Shown here: piece by piece, positions 6,883 through 13,710 of the stretch | Numbering within the stretch: position 1 is the first letter of the stretch | Layout of the letters: every line of letters begins with the position of its first letter | IMG/VR virus record: IMGVR_UViG_3300005466_000026 | Coordinates: 21,775 to 85,774 of that record | From: a virus | Direction: 5' to 3' (one strand) | Length of the DNA: 64,000 bases | Position numbers and translations under genes: made by a program | Notes under the pieces: model-generated | The model's input: only the letters and a program-made list of their open reading frames with translations | Told to the model about the DNA's origin: nothing | Databases searched by the model: none

Positions 6883-7249
6883 CTCGAACGTCTGCTGCGA
6901 CGGCGTCGACACCTGGATCGAGTACAAGTTCACTCGCAAGTGGTACGTCAAGATCCGACCAGAGCAGATCGGCTGGCACCTGACCCGCGCCAGACACGGC
7001 GGTCGCAGCGTCATAGCCGTGCGGCAGACCATCGCCCCCGGCCCTCGCCGCGGAGACGCCGTGGACGCCCTGTGGTTGATACAGGGCAGCGCGGCTGCAG
7101 TGCTGGCGGAGCATGGTCTGCAGCCGTACCACAGGGTCTTATCGGGAGGTGCTAGGTGGCCTAGGGACGTCCTGGGACGCTGGTACGGCGGACCGGGGGT
7201 TTGGCCGTGGCAGGACGTCAGAGCTGTTCTGGCGGGTCGCCGCGCGTAG
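6785..7249 (+). CDS. PD-(D/E)XK nuclease-like protein
   Basis: The sequence GVPDSNVCCDGVDTWIEYK has the PD...E-x-K active-site pattern. It is followed by IRPEQIGWHLTRARHGGRS, a pattern I know from small phage nucleases of the VRR-NUC/Holliday-junction-resolvase kind. It would cut or process DNA, possibly recombination intermediates. 154 residues is a normal length. The first 98 bases overlap the tail of the RHH gene. Confidence 0.65.
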   Translation: MTIDGGLRKEFRRRIRDVHWQTIERLLDRGVPDSNVCCDGVDTWIEYKFTRKWYVKIRPEQIGWHLTRARHGGRSVIAVRQTIAPGPRRGDAVDALWLIQGSAAAVLAEHGLQPYHRVLSGGARWPRDVLGRWYGGPGVWPWQDVRAVLAGRRA

Positions 7250-7265
7250 CAGAAGGAGAGGCGAG

Positions 7266-7505
7266 ATGGAGAGCAGGCAGAACGGACCCGGACCAGAGAA
7301 GGTGATCATACCGGCGTCTCTGTACGAGAGACTGAGAAAAGAGGGTCACGACATGAGGCTGTATCAGCCGAGCGAGATGATACCCGCGTGGGAGCCGGAC
7401 GACAGAATGAGCTGGTGGCGCTGGCTACTCGTCGTTCTCATAGTCGCGTTCGTGGTTCTAACGGCGCGAGAGCTGTACGAGATCATCAATCATCCTGGAA
7501 GGTAG
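7266..7505 (+). CDS. 79-aa tail-anchored membrane protein
   Basis: A soluble N-terminal half (VIIPASLYERLRKEGHDMRL) is followed by a C-terminal membrane helix (WWRWLLVVLIVAFVVLTA) and a short polar tail. I chose the ATG at 7266, eight bases behind an AAGGAGAG ribosome-binding site. It lies immediately upstream of gcrA with one base between. Function unknown. Confidence 0.65.
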   Translation: MESRQNGPGPEKVIIPASLYERLRKEGHDMRLYQPSEMIPAWEPDDRMSWWRWLLVVLIVAFVVLTARELYEIINHPGR

Positions 7506-7506
7506 C

Positions 7507-8001
7507 ATGTGGACCGCAGAAGAAGAGGATCTGCTCAAGCAGATGATAGCCGAGGGATTGACGGGAGCTCAGTGCGCGGCTCAGCTGCCCGGGAAGAGTA
7601 GGAACGCCGTGATCGGCAAGGTGCACCGGATGGGGGACCGGATGCCGCGCACGAACAGGCCGCGCAGCAAGAAGACCAAGGTCAGCACGCACGCCAGAGA
7701 CGACGTTCCCTTCTGGCCGCAGTACCCCACGCTGACGACGAGAGGCAGGAAGGGGAGCGACATCCCGAAGCTCAGCAGCTCGGTCGAGGTCGCAGCGCCC
7801 GTCAGTCTTCTAGAGCTGGAGAAGCATCACTGTCGCTGGCCGGTGGACCACGACGGCAGAACGAAGTTCTGCGGCAGAAGTCGCTCCGAGCCTGATCCGT
7901 ACTGCGAGGATCACATGTCGCAGAGTCGTCGCGGAACGCAGAAAGATCCCCCTCCCGACCCTGGATACGGGCCGAGAGGGGGATCGTTTCGGTTTCGCTA
8001 G
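7507..8001 (+). CDS. gcrA: GcrA-family cell-cycle regulator homologue
   Basis: GcrA is an alphaproteobacterial sigma-70-associated transcription factor whose target promoters often carry the GANTC sites methylated by CcrM. Residues 1-43 match its helix-turn-helix domain (MWTAEEEDLLKQMIAEGL, then RNAVIGKVHRMG). The C-terminal Cys/His module is present: CRWPV (109-113), FCG (121-123) and YCEDH (132-136). At 164 residues it is about family length, with a basic linker. A phage copy could redirect host cell-cycle promoters to phage genes. The coding end overlaps a strong hairpin terminator. Confidence 0.9.
   Translation: MWTAEEEDLLKQMIAEGLTGAQCAAQLPGKSRNAVIGKVHRMGDRMPRTNRPRSKKTKVSTHARDDVPFWPQYPTLTTRGRKGSDIPKLSSSVEVAAPVSLLELEKHHCRWPVDHDGRTKFCGRSRSEPDPYCEDHMSQSRRGTQKDPPPDPGYGPRGGSFRFR
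7945..7985. terminator. Bidirectional terminator between convergent operons
   Basis: GATCCCCCTC (7945-7954) pairs perfectly with GAGGGGGATC (7976-7985). The stem is ten base pairs plus further C-G pairing inside, and GTTTCGGTTT follows on the plus strand. It lies inside the last codons of gcrA, just before the convergent minus-strand gene ending at 7998, so it can stop transcription from both sides. Confidence 0.8.
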
Positions 8002-8207
8002 CTCCTCATCTCTAGTCGGGGGTTGATGTTCACCGGCTCCTTCGGCCGCAGCGACATGGGACAGTCGCTCTTGGCGACGTCCGTCACTCGGTCCTGGATC
8101 TTGTGGCAGGTGCTCTCCAGTCCGAGTCCGTCCTTGAAGCTGCAGTAGTTCGCGACGAAGAAGTAGCCGAGGGCTGCTCCTATCGTTATGATCTTGATGG
8201 CTGTCAT
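7998..8207 (-). CDS. Small exported or membrane-anchored protein
   Basis: I start at the ATG at 8207, preceded by GAGGAT on the minus strand, rather than further upstream. The 69 residues begin with a hydrophobic segment (IKIITIGAALGYFFVANYC) that could be a signal peptide or anchor. The rest has three cysteines and no known motif. It is the last gene of the leftward small-gene operon and converges with gcrA. Confidence 0.6.
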   Translation of the reverse strand: MTAIKIITIGAALGYFFVANYCSFKDGLGLESTCHKIQDRVTDVAKSDCPMSLRPKEPVNINPRLEMRS

Positions 8208-8491
8208 TCGTCGTATCCTCTGAGTTCGTGTGGTTCCACCTTCAGCTTGACCTGCAGAACGCACACCCATCCAGAGGGACGGGGAAATCTGCGGGGGATC
8301 GGTCTACCGACCATGATCCACTCGTCGTACTCGCCGCAGAACTCCCTCACGCACCTCTCGATGCGAAGATAGTCCTGCGTCGTAACTATCATGTTCACCC
8401 ATCCGAGACGATGGGAGGGCGACACGGTCCAGGCCACGCCTGTTCGCTCGTTCCTGACCGTGATGCTTCCTAGTCTAGCCGCTGCCGTCAT
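8204..8491 (-). CDS. Hypothetical 95-aa protein
   Basis: A soluble mixed alpha/beta protein (SITVRNERTGVAWTVSPSHR at the N-terminus, WVCVLQVKLKVEP near the C-terminus). No family recognised. It overlaps its downstream neighbour by four bases, and the GAGGG ribosome-binding site lies at about 8502-8506 on the minus strand. Confidence 0.65.
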   Translation of the reverse strand: MTAAARLGSITVRNERTGVAWTVSPSHRLGWVNMIVTTQDYLRIERCVREFCGEYDEWIMVGRPIPRRFPRPSGWVCVLQVKLKVEPHELRGYDE

Positions 8492-8520
8492 GAGTCTAAC
8501 CCTCTAAGGTGTGGGAAGGA

Positions 8521-8537
8521 CGGTCCCTCGGGGACCG
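8521..8537 (-). terminator. Hairpin terminator downstream of the basic-protein gene
   Basis: CGGTCCC-TCG-GGGACCG forms a perfect seven-pair stem with a three-base loop. It lies 17 bases after the stop of the leftward gene 8554-9255 and before the next leftward gene, separating two transcription units. No long U-run follows, so termination may be partial. Confidence 0.6.
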
Positions 8538-8553
8538 CCCTCCTCTGTTCAGA

Positions 8554-9255
8554 TCAGGACGTCTTGACCAGACCCATGCGCAGTAGAGTGCGGATGGTGC
8601 CGGTCTTGACCTTCTTGCTCCTGAGCGTCTTGACGCTCTGGCCGCTGTTCGTGCGAACGCGCTCGGTGCGCTCCCACTTGCCGGTCTTCTCACGGAACGG
8701 ATTGGCCTTGCCTGCCCACGTGATCTTCGTGTCGTCCTCCATCTTGACGCGGGGACCAGAGGACTTCTTCGCTGCGGTCTTGGACTTCTTGGTGGCTTTC
8801 TTTGGCATGGTCTTGTCTTCCTTCTGCTTTGACTTGGTTGACTTGGATGGCTTCACGAGATCGCTGATGCGCTCGTGCAGTCGGGTGCACGCCTTCTTGC
8901 CGGTCGACAGATCAACGAACATGGTGACCGGCTTCACGTGCTGAAGCCCGACGTCGACTGCCGTCGGAACCATGTCGTTGTAGAGCTTGACTGCGGCGTC
9001 GACGGTGGTCAGCTCCTTGAGCATCGCGCCGAAGCCCTCTGCCTTCTCACCGTTTCGCTTTTCGTCCCTTGCCCGCCTTGCCTCCGGATCCGACTTTCGC
9101 TTCGCCTTGGGCGCGGCGCTTGGCTCGGGCTTCTCTGCCGCTGCTTCCGGCTTTGGAGTTAGCGGTACTTCGTTCTTCTTGGCCTCCTTCGGGTTCGGCT
9201 CGGCCTTGACCTGAGCCTCCTCCGTCTTCGCCTCCGTCTTCTGGTCCTGCGTCAT
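8554..9255 (-). CDS. Histone-H1-like lysine/alanine-rich basic protein
   Basis: The N-terminal 75 residues are a low-complexity Lys/Glu/Ala/Pro tract (EAKKNEVPLTPKPEAAAEKP). A more regular helical part follows (KELTTVDAAVKLYNDMVPTA), then a Lys/Ser/Thr-rich tract (KKATKKSKTAAKKSSG) as in H1 tails, and a basic C-terminal domain. It may bind phage DNA or a polyanion. An internal ATG (MPKKATKK, near 8808) has a usable AAGGAAG site and could give an 83-residue short form. Its first 209 bases overlap the upstream gene in another frame. Confidence 0.7.
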   Translation of the reverse strand: MTQDQKTEAKTEEAQVKAEPNPKEAKKNEVPLTPKPEAAAEKPEPSAAPKAKRKSDPEARRARDEKRNGEKAEGFGAMLKELTTVDAAVKLYNDMVPTAVDVGLQHVKPVTMFVDLSTGKKACTRLHERISDLVKPSKSTKSKQKEDKTMPKKATKKSKTAAKKSSGPRVKMEDDTKITWAGKANPFREKTGKWERTERVRTNSGQSVKTLRSKKVKTGTIRTLLRMGLVKTS

Positions 9256-9787
9256 TCTCGTGGCTTCCTTCTCTGAGTGTCGCGTAGCCCGATGCTATCG
9301 CGTTCTTCAGCGTGACCGGATTTCCTCCTGCTTCAAGAAACTCGGCCACGGTCTTCTCGTGGTGCTGCACGAGCAGCTCCCACCTCTTGTGAGGCGCGGT
9401 GCCCTCCTTCTTGGGGTTCTCACCCTCGAAGAGGATCACCGCGGTCTTCTGGTCAGCGGCTCCGTCTGCGGAGATCCGCTTCTCCTTCTTCTCCGGCTCC
9501 TTGATCCGAGCCTCGTACTTCTCGCGCTGGGAGCTGATCGACTCCTCGACGTCTCTGTCAAACCTACGAACGCCGTCCGGCACGAGCCAGTGAGACATGA
9601 ACTTGCCGCTCTTAATGCGCGCGGCGATGAACTGTCTCAGGCCCTCCGGCTCCACGCGATCGAGGGCGATCTCCCACTGCTCCCTAGCTGGAGCGGCGGG
9701 CGTCTCGCCCTCGGACTTCTCTGCGACTCGCGCTGGCCTGTTCTTGACCAGCAGAAAGTCGGGTATGCTCAGGTCATCGCTTCTCAT
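9047..9787 (-). CDS. Hypothetical 246-aa protein with long overlapping tail
   Basis: Residues 1-175 look like ordinary soluble protein (ALDRVEPEGLRQFIAARIKS; KRWELLVQHHEKTVAEFLEA). From about residue 177 the product turns into Gly/Glu/Arg low-complexity sequence exactly where the next gene begins in a different frame (9255 down to 9047). The tail is therefore probably a by-product of an open frame with few stops, or a true overlap. No family recognised. Confidence 0.6.
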   Translation of the reverse strand: MRSDDLSIPDFLLVKNRPARVAEKSEGETPAAPAREQWEIALDRVEPEGLRQFIAARIKSGKFMSHWLVPDGVRRFDRDVEESISSQREKYEARIKEPEKKEKRISADGAADQKTAVILFEGENPKKEGTAPHKRWELLVQHHEKTVAEFLEAGGNPVTLKNAIASGYATLREGSHENDAGPEDGGEDGGGSGQGRAEPEGGQEERSTANSKAGSSGREARAKRRAQGEAKVGSGGKAGKGRKAKR

Positions 9788-9971
9788 CGACGGCTCTCTT
9801 CAGTTGACTGGCGAGGTTGATGGCTATGCCAGCCATCACTCTGCCTCGCTCGTCGGCTCGAAGCCCACCGTCCTTGTCTGCGGCGTGCCGCAGACAGTAA
9901 GCGATGACGTTGGCGTCGTACGGCTCCATCGTCACCTGGATCTCGACGGGGCTCTTGCGCTCTACCTTCAT
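9774..9971 (-). CDS. Hypothetical 65-aa protein
   Basis: I take the ATG at 9971, which overlaps the upstream stop, in preference to the GTG one codon before. A short helical protein (PYDANVIAYCLRHAADKDGG; AGIAINLASQLKRAV). No family recognised. It overlaps the next gene by 14 bases. Confidence 0.6.
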   Translation of the reverse strand: MKVERKSPVEIQVTMEPYDANVIAYCLRHAADKDGGLRADERGRVMAGIAINLASQLKRAVDEKR

Positions 9972-10120
9972 CACTCGTCTCCCAGCTTGAGCTCGATGAC
10001 CTTCTCCTTCTCGTTGAAGGCCACCTTGCCTATGACGTGATGCACGTTGCCGTCGCTCACCACGACGTCGGTGTCCGCCGGCATGTTGACCAGCGACTTT
10101 ATCAGCTCGACTACCTTCAC
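9971..10120 (-). CDS. 49-aa protein, GTG start
   Basis: A short frame with a GTG start at 10120, placed behind GGAGAGCAGAC and overlapping the previous stop (GTGA). It encodes MKVVELIKSLVNMPADTDVV and then a beta-strand pair (VVSDGNVHHVIGKVAF; KVIELKLGDE). Small phage proteins with this N-terminal helix plus two strands are common but uncharacterised. Confidence 0.6.
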   Translation of the reverse strand: MKVVELIKSLVNMPADTDVVVSDGNVHHVIGKVAFNEKEKVIELKLGDE

Positions 10121-10320
10121 GTCTGCTCTCCTCTGGTTAAGTTGTAGTAGGCCCGAGACGCGCCGAGATCGTCTGTGACGTCGGCGGTTCCCAGATCCCT
10201 TCCGTTCTTGTCGAGCGAGATGCCGACGCCAATCACGTAGGTCGCCGTCACCTTGCCCTTGCTCACCGCCGACTTGTACGTCAGCGGCTCGCCGCTCAGG
10301 AACTCCTTGAGACTAGTCAT
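10117..10320 (-). CDS. Hypothetical 67-aa protein
   Basis: A soluble protein with the strand-rich centre KVTATYVIGVGISLDKNG and no cysteine or membrane segment. The upstream gene overlaps its start by eight bases. No family recognised. Confidence 0.6.
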   Translation of the reverse strand: MTSLKEFLSGEPLTYKSAVSKGKVTATYVIGVGISLDKNGRDLGTADVTDDLGASRAYYNLTRGEQT

Positions 10321-10636
10321 GCTCGTTCTCCAGTGACGCCAGTCCCTTCTCGGTCAGTGAGACCGCGCGATACATCATGCTGGTGCCTCTGGCGATGAAC
10401 ACCTGATGCTCGCCGGGACCGTGCACCTGCGCCAGACCCATGAGAATTAGACTGGTGAGATCAGGCCCGTGACACTCGCCGTACTGACTGAAGTCCTCCC
10501 TGCCTAGCCACTGCAGAAGATCGCGCTCCTTGTCGCTGAGGATCGGCGTCTCGGGATCAAGGTGATCACCGAACTGCTCCTCTATCATCCGGTTCGTGAC
10601 GCCCGGAGGAAGGTCCCATCCGAACTTACTTCTCAT
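10313..10636 (-). CDS. Hypothetical 107-aa protein, possibly winged-helix-like
   Basis: The middle and end (SDKERDLLQWLGREDFSQYG; LILMGLAQVHG; YRAVSLTEKGLASLE) resemble a winged-helix layout: helices, then a beta hairpin ending in LTEKG. That order is typical of MarR-like or phage replication regulators. The evidence is only the secondary-structure pattern, so the function stays open. Confidence 0.6.
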   Translation of the reverse strand: MRSKFGWDLPPGVTNRMIEEQFGDHLDPETPILSDKERDLLQWLGREDFSQYGECHGPDLTSLILMGLAQVHGPGEHQVFIARGTSMMYRAVSLTEKGLASLENEHD

Positions 10637-10871
10637 CCTCGCCTCCTATCAAGATGGACGCCATGAAGTTGCAGCCAGTAGCCCTCACGTCGGTGATCGT
10701 TCCGCAGTCCGTGCAGACGACGAGCGGCGTGAAGTGGTTCGGCGTGGCAGCAGTGCACCGACTTCGGCACTTCTGGCACGTCCACTTCTGGAAGATCGTC
10801 CAGCCCTCCTTCACCTTGCTGCTGGCGTTCTCCAGGACCTCCTCGTAGGGATGGTCAAGTACTGTAGTCAT
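10626..10871 (-). CDS. 81-aa zinc-ribbon protein
   Basis: Start chosen at ATG 10871 behind GGGAG; the longer frame would begin inside the terminator hairpin. CQKCRSRC and CTDCG form a C-x-x-C...C-x-x-C zinc ribbon around residues 32-57. Such ribbons bind nucleic acid or mediate protein contacts. It is the first gene after the hairpin at 10896-10918, so it may have its own promoter. Confidence 0.6.
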   Translation of the reverse strand: MTTVLDHPYEEVLENASSKVKEGWTIFQKWTCQKCRSRCTAATPNHFTPLVVCTDCGTITDVRATGCNFMASILIGGEDEK

Positions 10872-10895
10872 GTCGTAGTACTCCCTTGAGAGTTG

Positions 10896-10918
10896 CCCCC
10901 GGTCAGCGCGACCGGGGG
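10896..10918 (-). terminator. Strong hairpin terminator
   Basis: CCCCCGGTC (10896-10904) pairs perfectly with GACCGGGGG (10910-10918) around a five-base loop. It lies just beyond the stop of the leftward gene at 10931-11089 and ahead of the gene starting at 10871. The minus strand continues AACTCTCAAGG, without a clear U-run. Confidence 0.65.
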
Positions 10919-10930
10919 TGTGAGGATGGC

Positions 10931-11089
10931 TCACTCTGCTGACTTCGTCTCCAGCTTGATGAGACGCTGCTCGAGCTCTCTGACGCAGTTCTCCAGACGA
11001 GCAATCGCGTCCCAGGCATCTTCTGGGTCACTCATGCGACATCCGTTTCCCAGCTCAGTCCACTTCTTGGCTCGATCGACTATGCTCAT
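10931..11089 (-). CDS. 52-aa coiled-coil protein
   Basis: ATG at 11089. The C-terminal half (AIARLENCVRELEQRLIKLE) has a clear heptad pattern and should form a coiled coil. It is the last gene of its unit, followed by the hairpin at 10896-10918. Function unknown. Confidence 0.55.
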   Translation of the reverse strand: MSIVDRAKKWTELGNGCRMSDPEDAWDAIARLENCVRELEQRLIKLETKSAE

Positions 11090-11092
11090 GAT

Positions 11093-11341
11093 CTAGTCCT
11101 TGCGCTTGAGCTCTTCGGCGTGGTCGACCAGGAATTGCCTGATCTCGTCAGTCATGGTCAGCAGCTTCTCCCACTGCTCCACGTAGAGAGTGGTGGGGAA
11201 GCGTCCCAGTCCGTACAGACTGACGCCACCCTTGCCGCTGACCTTCAGCCTGAGAGGCTGTCCGCCGGACTTCTGCGCCTTGAGACGGGCGTTCTCTTCT
11301 TCGAGCTCCTGGATACGCGACTTCGCTGCAGCTTGGTTCAT
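11093..11341 (-). CDS. 82-aa protein with N-terminal coiled coil
   Basis: Residues 5-24 form a short leucine-rich coiled coil (RIQELEEENARLKAQ). Then comes KVSGKGGVSLYGLGRFPTTL, a conserved-looking strand-turn motif seen in small phage proteins, followed by a helix (QWEKLLTMTDEIRQFLVDH). No biochemical role is known to me. The ribosome-binding site CTAGGAGGGT is near-consensus. Confidence 0.65.
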   Translation of the reverse strand: MNQAAAKSRIQELEEENARLKAQKSGGQPLRLKVSGKGGVSLYGLGRFPTTLYVEQWEKLLTMTDEIRQFLVDHAEELKRKD

Positions 11342-11652
11342 GTGACCCTCCTAGGTCTGTAGTAGTGTCTAGAGTAGTGTCTAGTCTCTGGTAGTCTTGA
11401 GTACGAGTTGAGGTTGGGACGCACGTCCCAGATCGATGCTCTGTATCTGTCGGGATCTAGTCTCCTTCTCCTGAGGGCTCTCACGATTATGATCGAGCCG
11501 ATGTCTGGTGGATTGCTCTCCTCGTACGCGCCGATCGGTATAGAGCAGACGGCCGACGCGTCTACGCCGTAGAACACGAACTCGAACACTATGAGTCCGT
11601 CACGGTGCGTGTCCATGATCGGGACCACGCACGACTTCAAAGTCTGTCCCAT
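11338..11652 (-). CDS. Hypothetical 104-aa protein
   Basis: The N-terminal two-thirds is beta-rich (DGLIVFEFVFYGVDASAVCS). The C-terminus is basic, with a repeated Arg-His-Tyr motif (RHYSRHYYRPRR) encoded by a direct DNA repeat (GTAGTGTCTA twice near 11360). The ribosome-binding site GGAGGCGAG is strong. No family recognised. Confidence 0.65.
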   Translation of the reverse strand: MGQTLKSCVVPIMDTHRDGLIVFEFVFYGVDASAVCSIPIGAYEESNPPDIGSIIIVRALRRRRLDPDRYRASIWDVRPNLNSYSRLPETRHYSRHYYRPRRVT

Positions 11653-11857
11653 CTCGCCTCCTTCTTCTAGCGTAGCTGCACTTGGGCGACGTCCTCTTGT
11701 AGACGTCCCACAGCTTGTTTCGCTCCTGAGTGCAGATCCTGCACTGACGAAAGACGCCGGGCTTGCGTCCGGCGTAGCTCTTGCGCTTCTTCCAGTACGT
11801 GTTCTCGACAGAGAACTCGTGGCCGTAGGGACAGTGAGTGGCTGATCTCTGTCCCAT
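11600..11857 (-). CDS. HNH-like/zinc-binding small protein
   Basis: THCPYGHEFSVENTY and FRQCRICTQERNKLW give a C-x-x-G-H...C-x-x-C arrangement like the zinc module that opens many small phage HNH-type proteins. The final catalytic HNH histidines are not visible, so it may be only a zinc-binding protein. The last 53 bases overlap the next gene. Confidence 0.5.
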   Translation of the reverse strand: MGQRSATHCPYGHEFSVENTYWKKRKSYAGRKPGVFRQCRICTQERNKLWDVYKRTSPKCSYARRRRRDGTDFEVVRGPDHGHAP

Positions 11858-12028
11858 CTAGTCGTTCTCCACCGACTTGAGGACGAGCGACAGGCACAGA
11901 TAGAAGGTGCCTGTCGCCGCGTCGTGAAGGAGCCAGAAGTTAGCCATGCCGATTATGACGCTGAGAAACATCGACGTCTGCGTCGCTGCCCACCAGAGCC
12001 ACGCCAGTCTGTCCTTGACTCTGTTCAT
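11858..12028 (-). CDS. 56-aa two-helix membrane protein
   Basis: ATG at 12028. The product is mostly hydrophobic, with a first helix LAWLWWAATQTSMFLSVIIG and a second around FYLCLSLVL, so probably a membrane hairpin. It lies between two soluble small proteins with two bases or less of spacing. Function unknown. Confidence 0.55.
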   Translation of the reverse strand: MNRVKDRLAWLWWAATQTSMFLSVIIGMANFWLLHDAATGTFYLCLSLVLKSVEND

Positions 12029-12030
12029 GG

Positions 12031-12231
12031 TCAGTCCCTCCTCTCGGGAGCTCGCACGCTCAGCGTGCTGAACACCTCTGTGATCTCGTAGACCCGATAG
12101 TGCCTGCCGGGTCCCCTCTTGCCGTATTCGGCGTGCATCTGCTCGGCCTCTCTTATCGCAGACTCCTTGTCGTCGTGGTAGCCGCAGACCATGCCGCTGG
12201 GAAACGACCTCACCTGATAGTTGATTGACAT
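12031..12231 (-). CDS. Hypothetical 66-aa protein
   Basis: The start at 12231 follows GAGGGACTG and overlaps the upstream stop by one base; the long upstream extension of this frame is out-of-frame sequence of the neighbouring gene. SGMVCGYHDDKESAIREAEQ and HYRVYEITEVF suggest a compact alpha/beta fold. No family recognised. Confidence 0.65.
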   Translation of the reverse strand: MSINYQVRSFPSGMVCGYHDDKESAIREAEQMHAEYGKRGPGRHYRVYEITEVFSTLSVRAPERRD

Positions 12232-12683
12232 CAGTCCCTCCCGAAGCCGACTGGAAGGTCGGCGCTCTCGGCCTCGTCGGCCGCCTGCTTCGCGCTCTCT
12301 ATGTCGATGCCGCACACGTCCTCCAGCTTCTGGCCGAGGGCCGACTGCTGCAGGTTCTCCGGCAGATTGTCCTTCCAGTCGCTGTACTCCTGCTGCACCT
12401 CGAGCAGTCTGTCCAGCGCGGCTGCTGCGTCGCTGGCCGCGTCCGCCCACCGCCTGGAGCGGCTGGCCTCCTTCACTCTCTTGGGCTTGGCGCGACCTAC
12501 GCGACCCAGGAGCGCGTTGATCTTGGCTATGGTGGTGAGCGGCACGGCGGGAGCCGTGGGACTGTCCACGACCTCCGCCAGCAGCAGCATGAGGTCTCGT
12601 CGCTTGGGCATCTTGGACTTGCCCATGTCCTGCGGCACGCTGGCCTTGACGTCGGCGTCCGTCAGCTTGGTGGTGGCTGTCAT
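12231..12683 (-). CDS. Hypothetical 150-aa helical protein
   Basis: Predominantly helical (KRRDLMLLLAEVVDS; ASDAAAALDRLLEVQQEYSD; AKQAADEAES) with a short basic patch (RAKPKRVKEASRSRR). The N-terminal half looks like a tightly packed helical domain, but I do not recognise the family. It may act in the DNA metabolism of the adjoining genes. Confidence 0.65.
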   Translation of the reverse strand: MTATTKLTDADVKASVPQDMGKSKMPKRRDLMLLLAEVVDSPTAPAVPLTTIAKINALLGRVGRAKPKRVKEASRSRRWADAASDAAAALDRLLEVQQEYSDWKDNLPENLQQSALGQKLEDVCGIDIESAKQAADEAESADLPVGFGRD

Positions 12684-12686
12684 GGC

Positions 12687-12914
12687 TTAGATCTCCTTCA
12701 AGAGTGTGTCGCGCTGCTGCAGCTTGAAGCGCCGCTCGTCGCGGCGCTGTCGTCCTTGATCTCGCTTGTTGAATGGCTCCTCGTGCTTGACGTACGACGG
12801 AAGGCTGTTCGCCTTCAGCGGGTTCCAGCTGAAGAAGTCGCCGATCCACGTCAGGCGCTTCCTCTTCTTGAGGATGAACCTGCGACGTCCACTTCTAAAG
12901 ATGTTGCTCTTCAC
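12687..12914 (-). CDS. 75-aa very basic protein, GTG start
   Basis: I choose GTG 12914, which follows AGAGGTGAGACC and begins five bases after the upstream stop, over an ATG lying within the upstream gene. The product is strongly basic (RSGRRRFILKKRKRL; QRRDERRFKLQQR) and may bind nucleic acid. No family recognised. Confidence 0.55.
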   Translation of the reverse strand: MKSNIFRSGRRRFILKKRKRLTWIGDFFSWNPLKANSLPSYVKHEEPFNKRDQGRQRRDERRFKLQQRDTLLKEI

Positions 12915-12918
12915 GGTC

Positions 12919-13671
12919 TCACCTCTTTCCCAGAAGGAACCCGCCGCCGCTGCCTCCGCGCGAGGCACCGCCGACCTGCCGGTTGAGGCTGACGCTGCCG
13001 CCAGCCGCGTAGCCGTGCGACGCCGCTGCTCCCATGTGGACGGTCGAGCGCCGACCCTTGCCCAAGTTCGGGAAGAACACCGCGACCTGCCGGTCGACCA
13101 GCGACTTCTCCTGCTGGTAGAGAGCGGGCAGGTTCTCTGGATTGCCCTTCGCGTTGAACTTCGGCTGAGCCGCCTGCTCCTGCTGCTTTCGCAGCTCGCC
13201 GATGCGCTCGGTCAGACGAACGAAGCAGCCGCGCTTGAAGTCCGTCCGCTGGCCCTCGGTCGCGCCGTTCTCGCGCTTCCACTGGCTGGACAGACGCTGC
13301 GTCGTGTTCACCAGATACTCCATCATCTCGCGGCACATGACGATGTTGTGCTTCCGCCCGACCAGCGTCCAGTTCTTGTTGCCCATGAGGATGGGACGCA
13401 CCATGTACAGACGACAGACAGCCGACGCGAGATGCTTGCGAGCGGGCGAGATGGACCAGCCGTCGTTGAACTCGTCCTTCTCGATGCCGCTCTGCTCCTC
13501 GACGCTGAGCTGCGCCTCTTCCAGTCCGTACTGAGCCATCATCTCCGCGGCCTTGGCCGCGAACGCTGCGGCCTCCGCTTCGTTGTTCGTGCCCTCGGCC
13601 TTTGCCTTCAGGGCGCGGATCACGCGAAGGACCTTGTCCAGCCGTGACTGCTGCTCTTGACTTGTCGTCAT
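12919..13671 (-). CDS. DUF2786-like protein
   Basis: Residues 10-55 match the DUF2786 layout (LDKVLRVIRALKAKAEGTNN then EAAAFAAKAAEMMAQYGLEE), a helical domain in many phage and bacterial proteins of unknown function. The middle (MGNKNWTLVGRKHNIVMCRE) is typical of the downstream region of these proteins, and the C-terminus is a Gly-rich tail (GGASRGGSGGGFLLG). Length 250 is normal. Upstream, 40 non-coding bases carry a TATCAT-like -10 element at about 13700. Confidence 0.7.
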   Translation of the reverse strand: MTTSQEQQSRLDKVLRVIRALKAKAEGTNNEAEAAAFAAKAAEMMAQYGLEEAQLSVEEQSGIEKDEFNDGWSISPARKHLASAVCRLYMVRPILMGNKNWTLVGRKHNIVMCREMMEYLVNTTQRLSSQWKRENGATEGQRTDFKRGCFVRLTERIGELRKQQEQAAQPKFNAKGNPENLPALYQQEKSLVDRQVAVFFPNLGKGRRSTVHMGAAASHGYAAGGSVSLNRQVGGASRGGSGGGFLLGKR

Positions 13672-13710
13672 GGTAGTCTCCTAGGTTTGATGCTTCAATG
13701 ATAGCACGGC

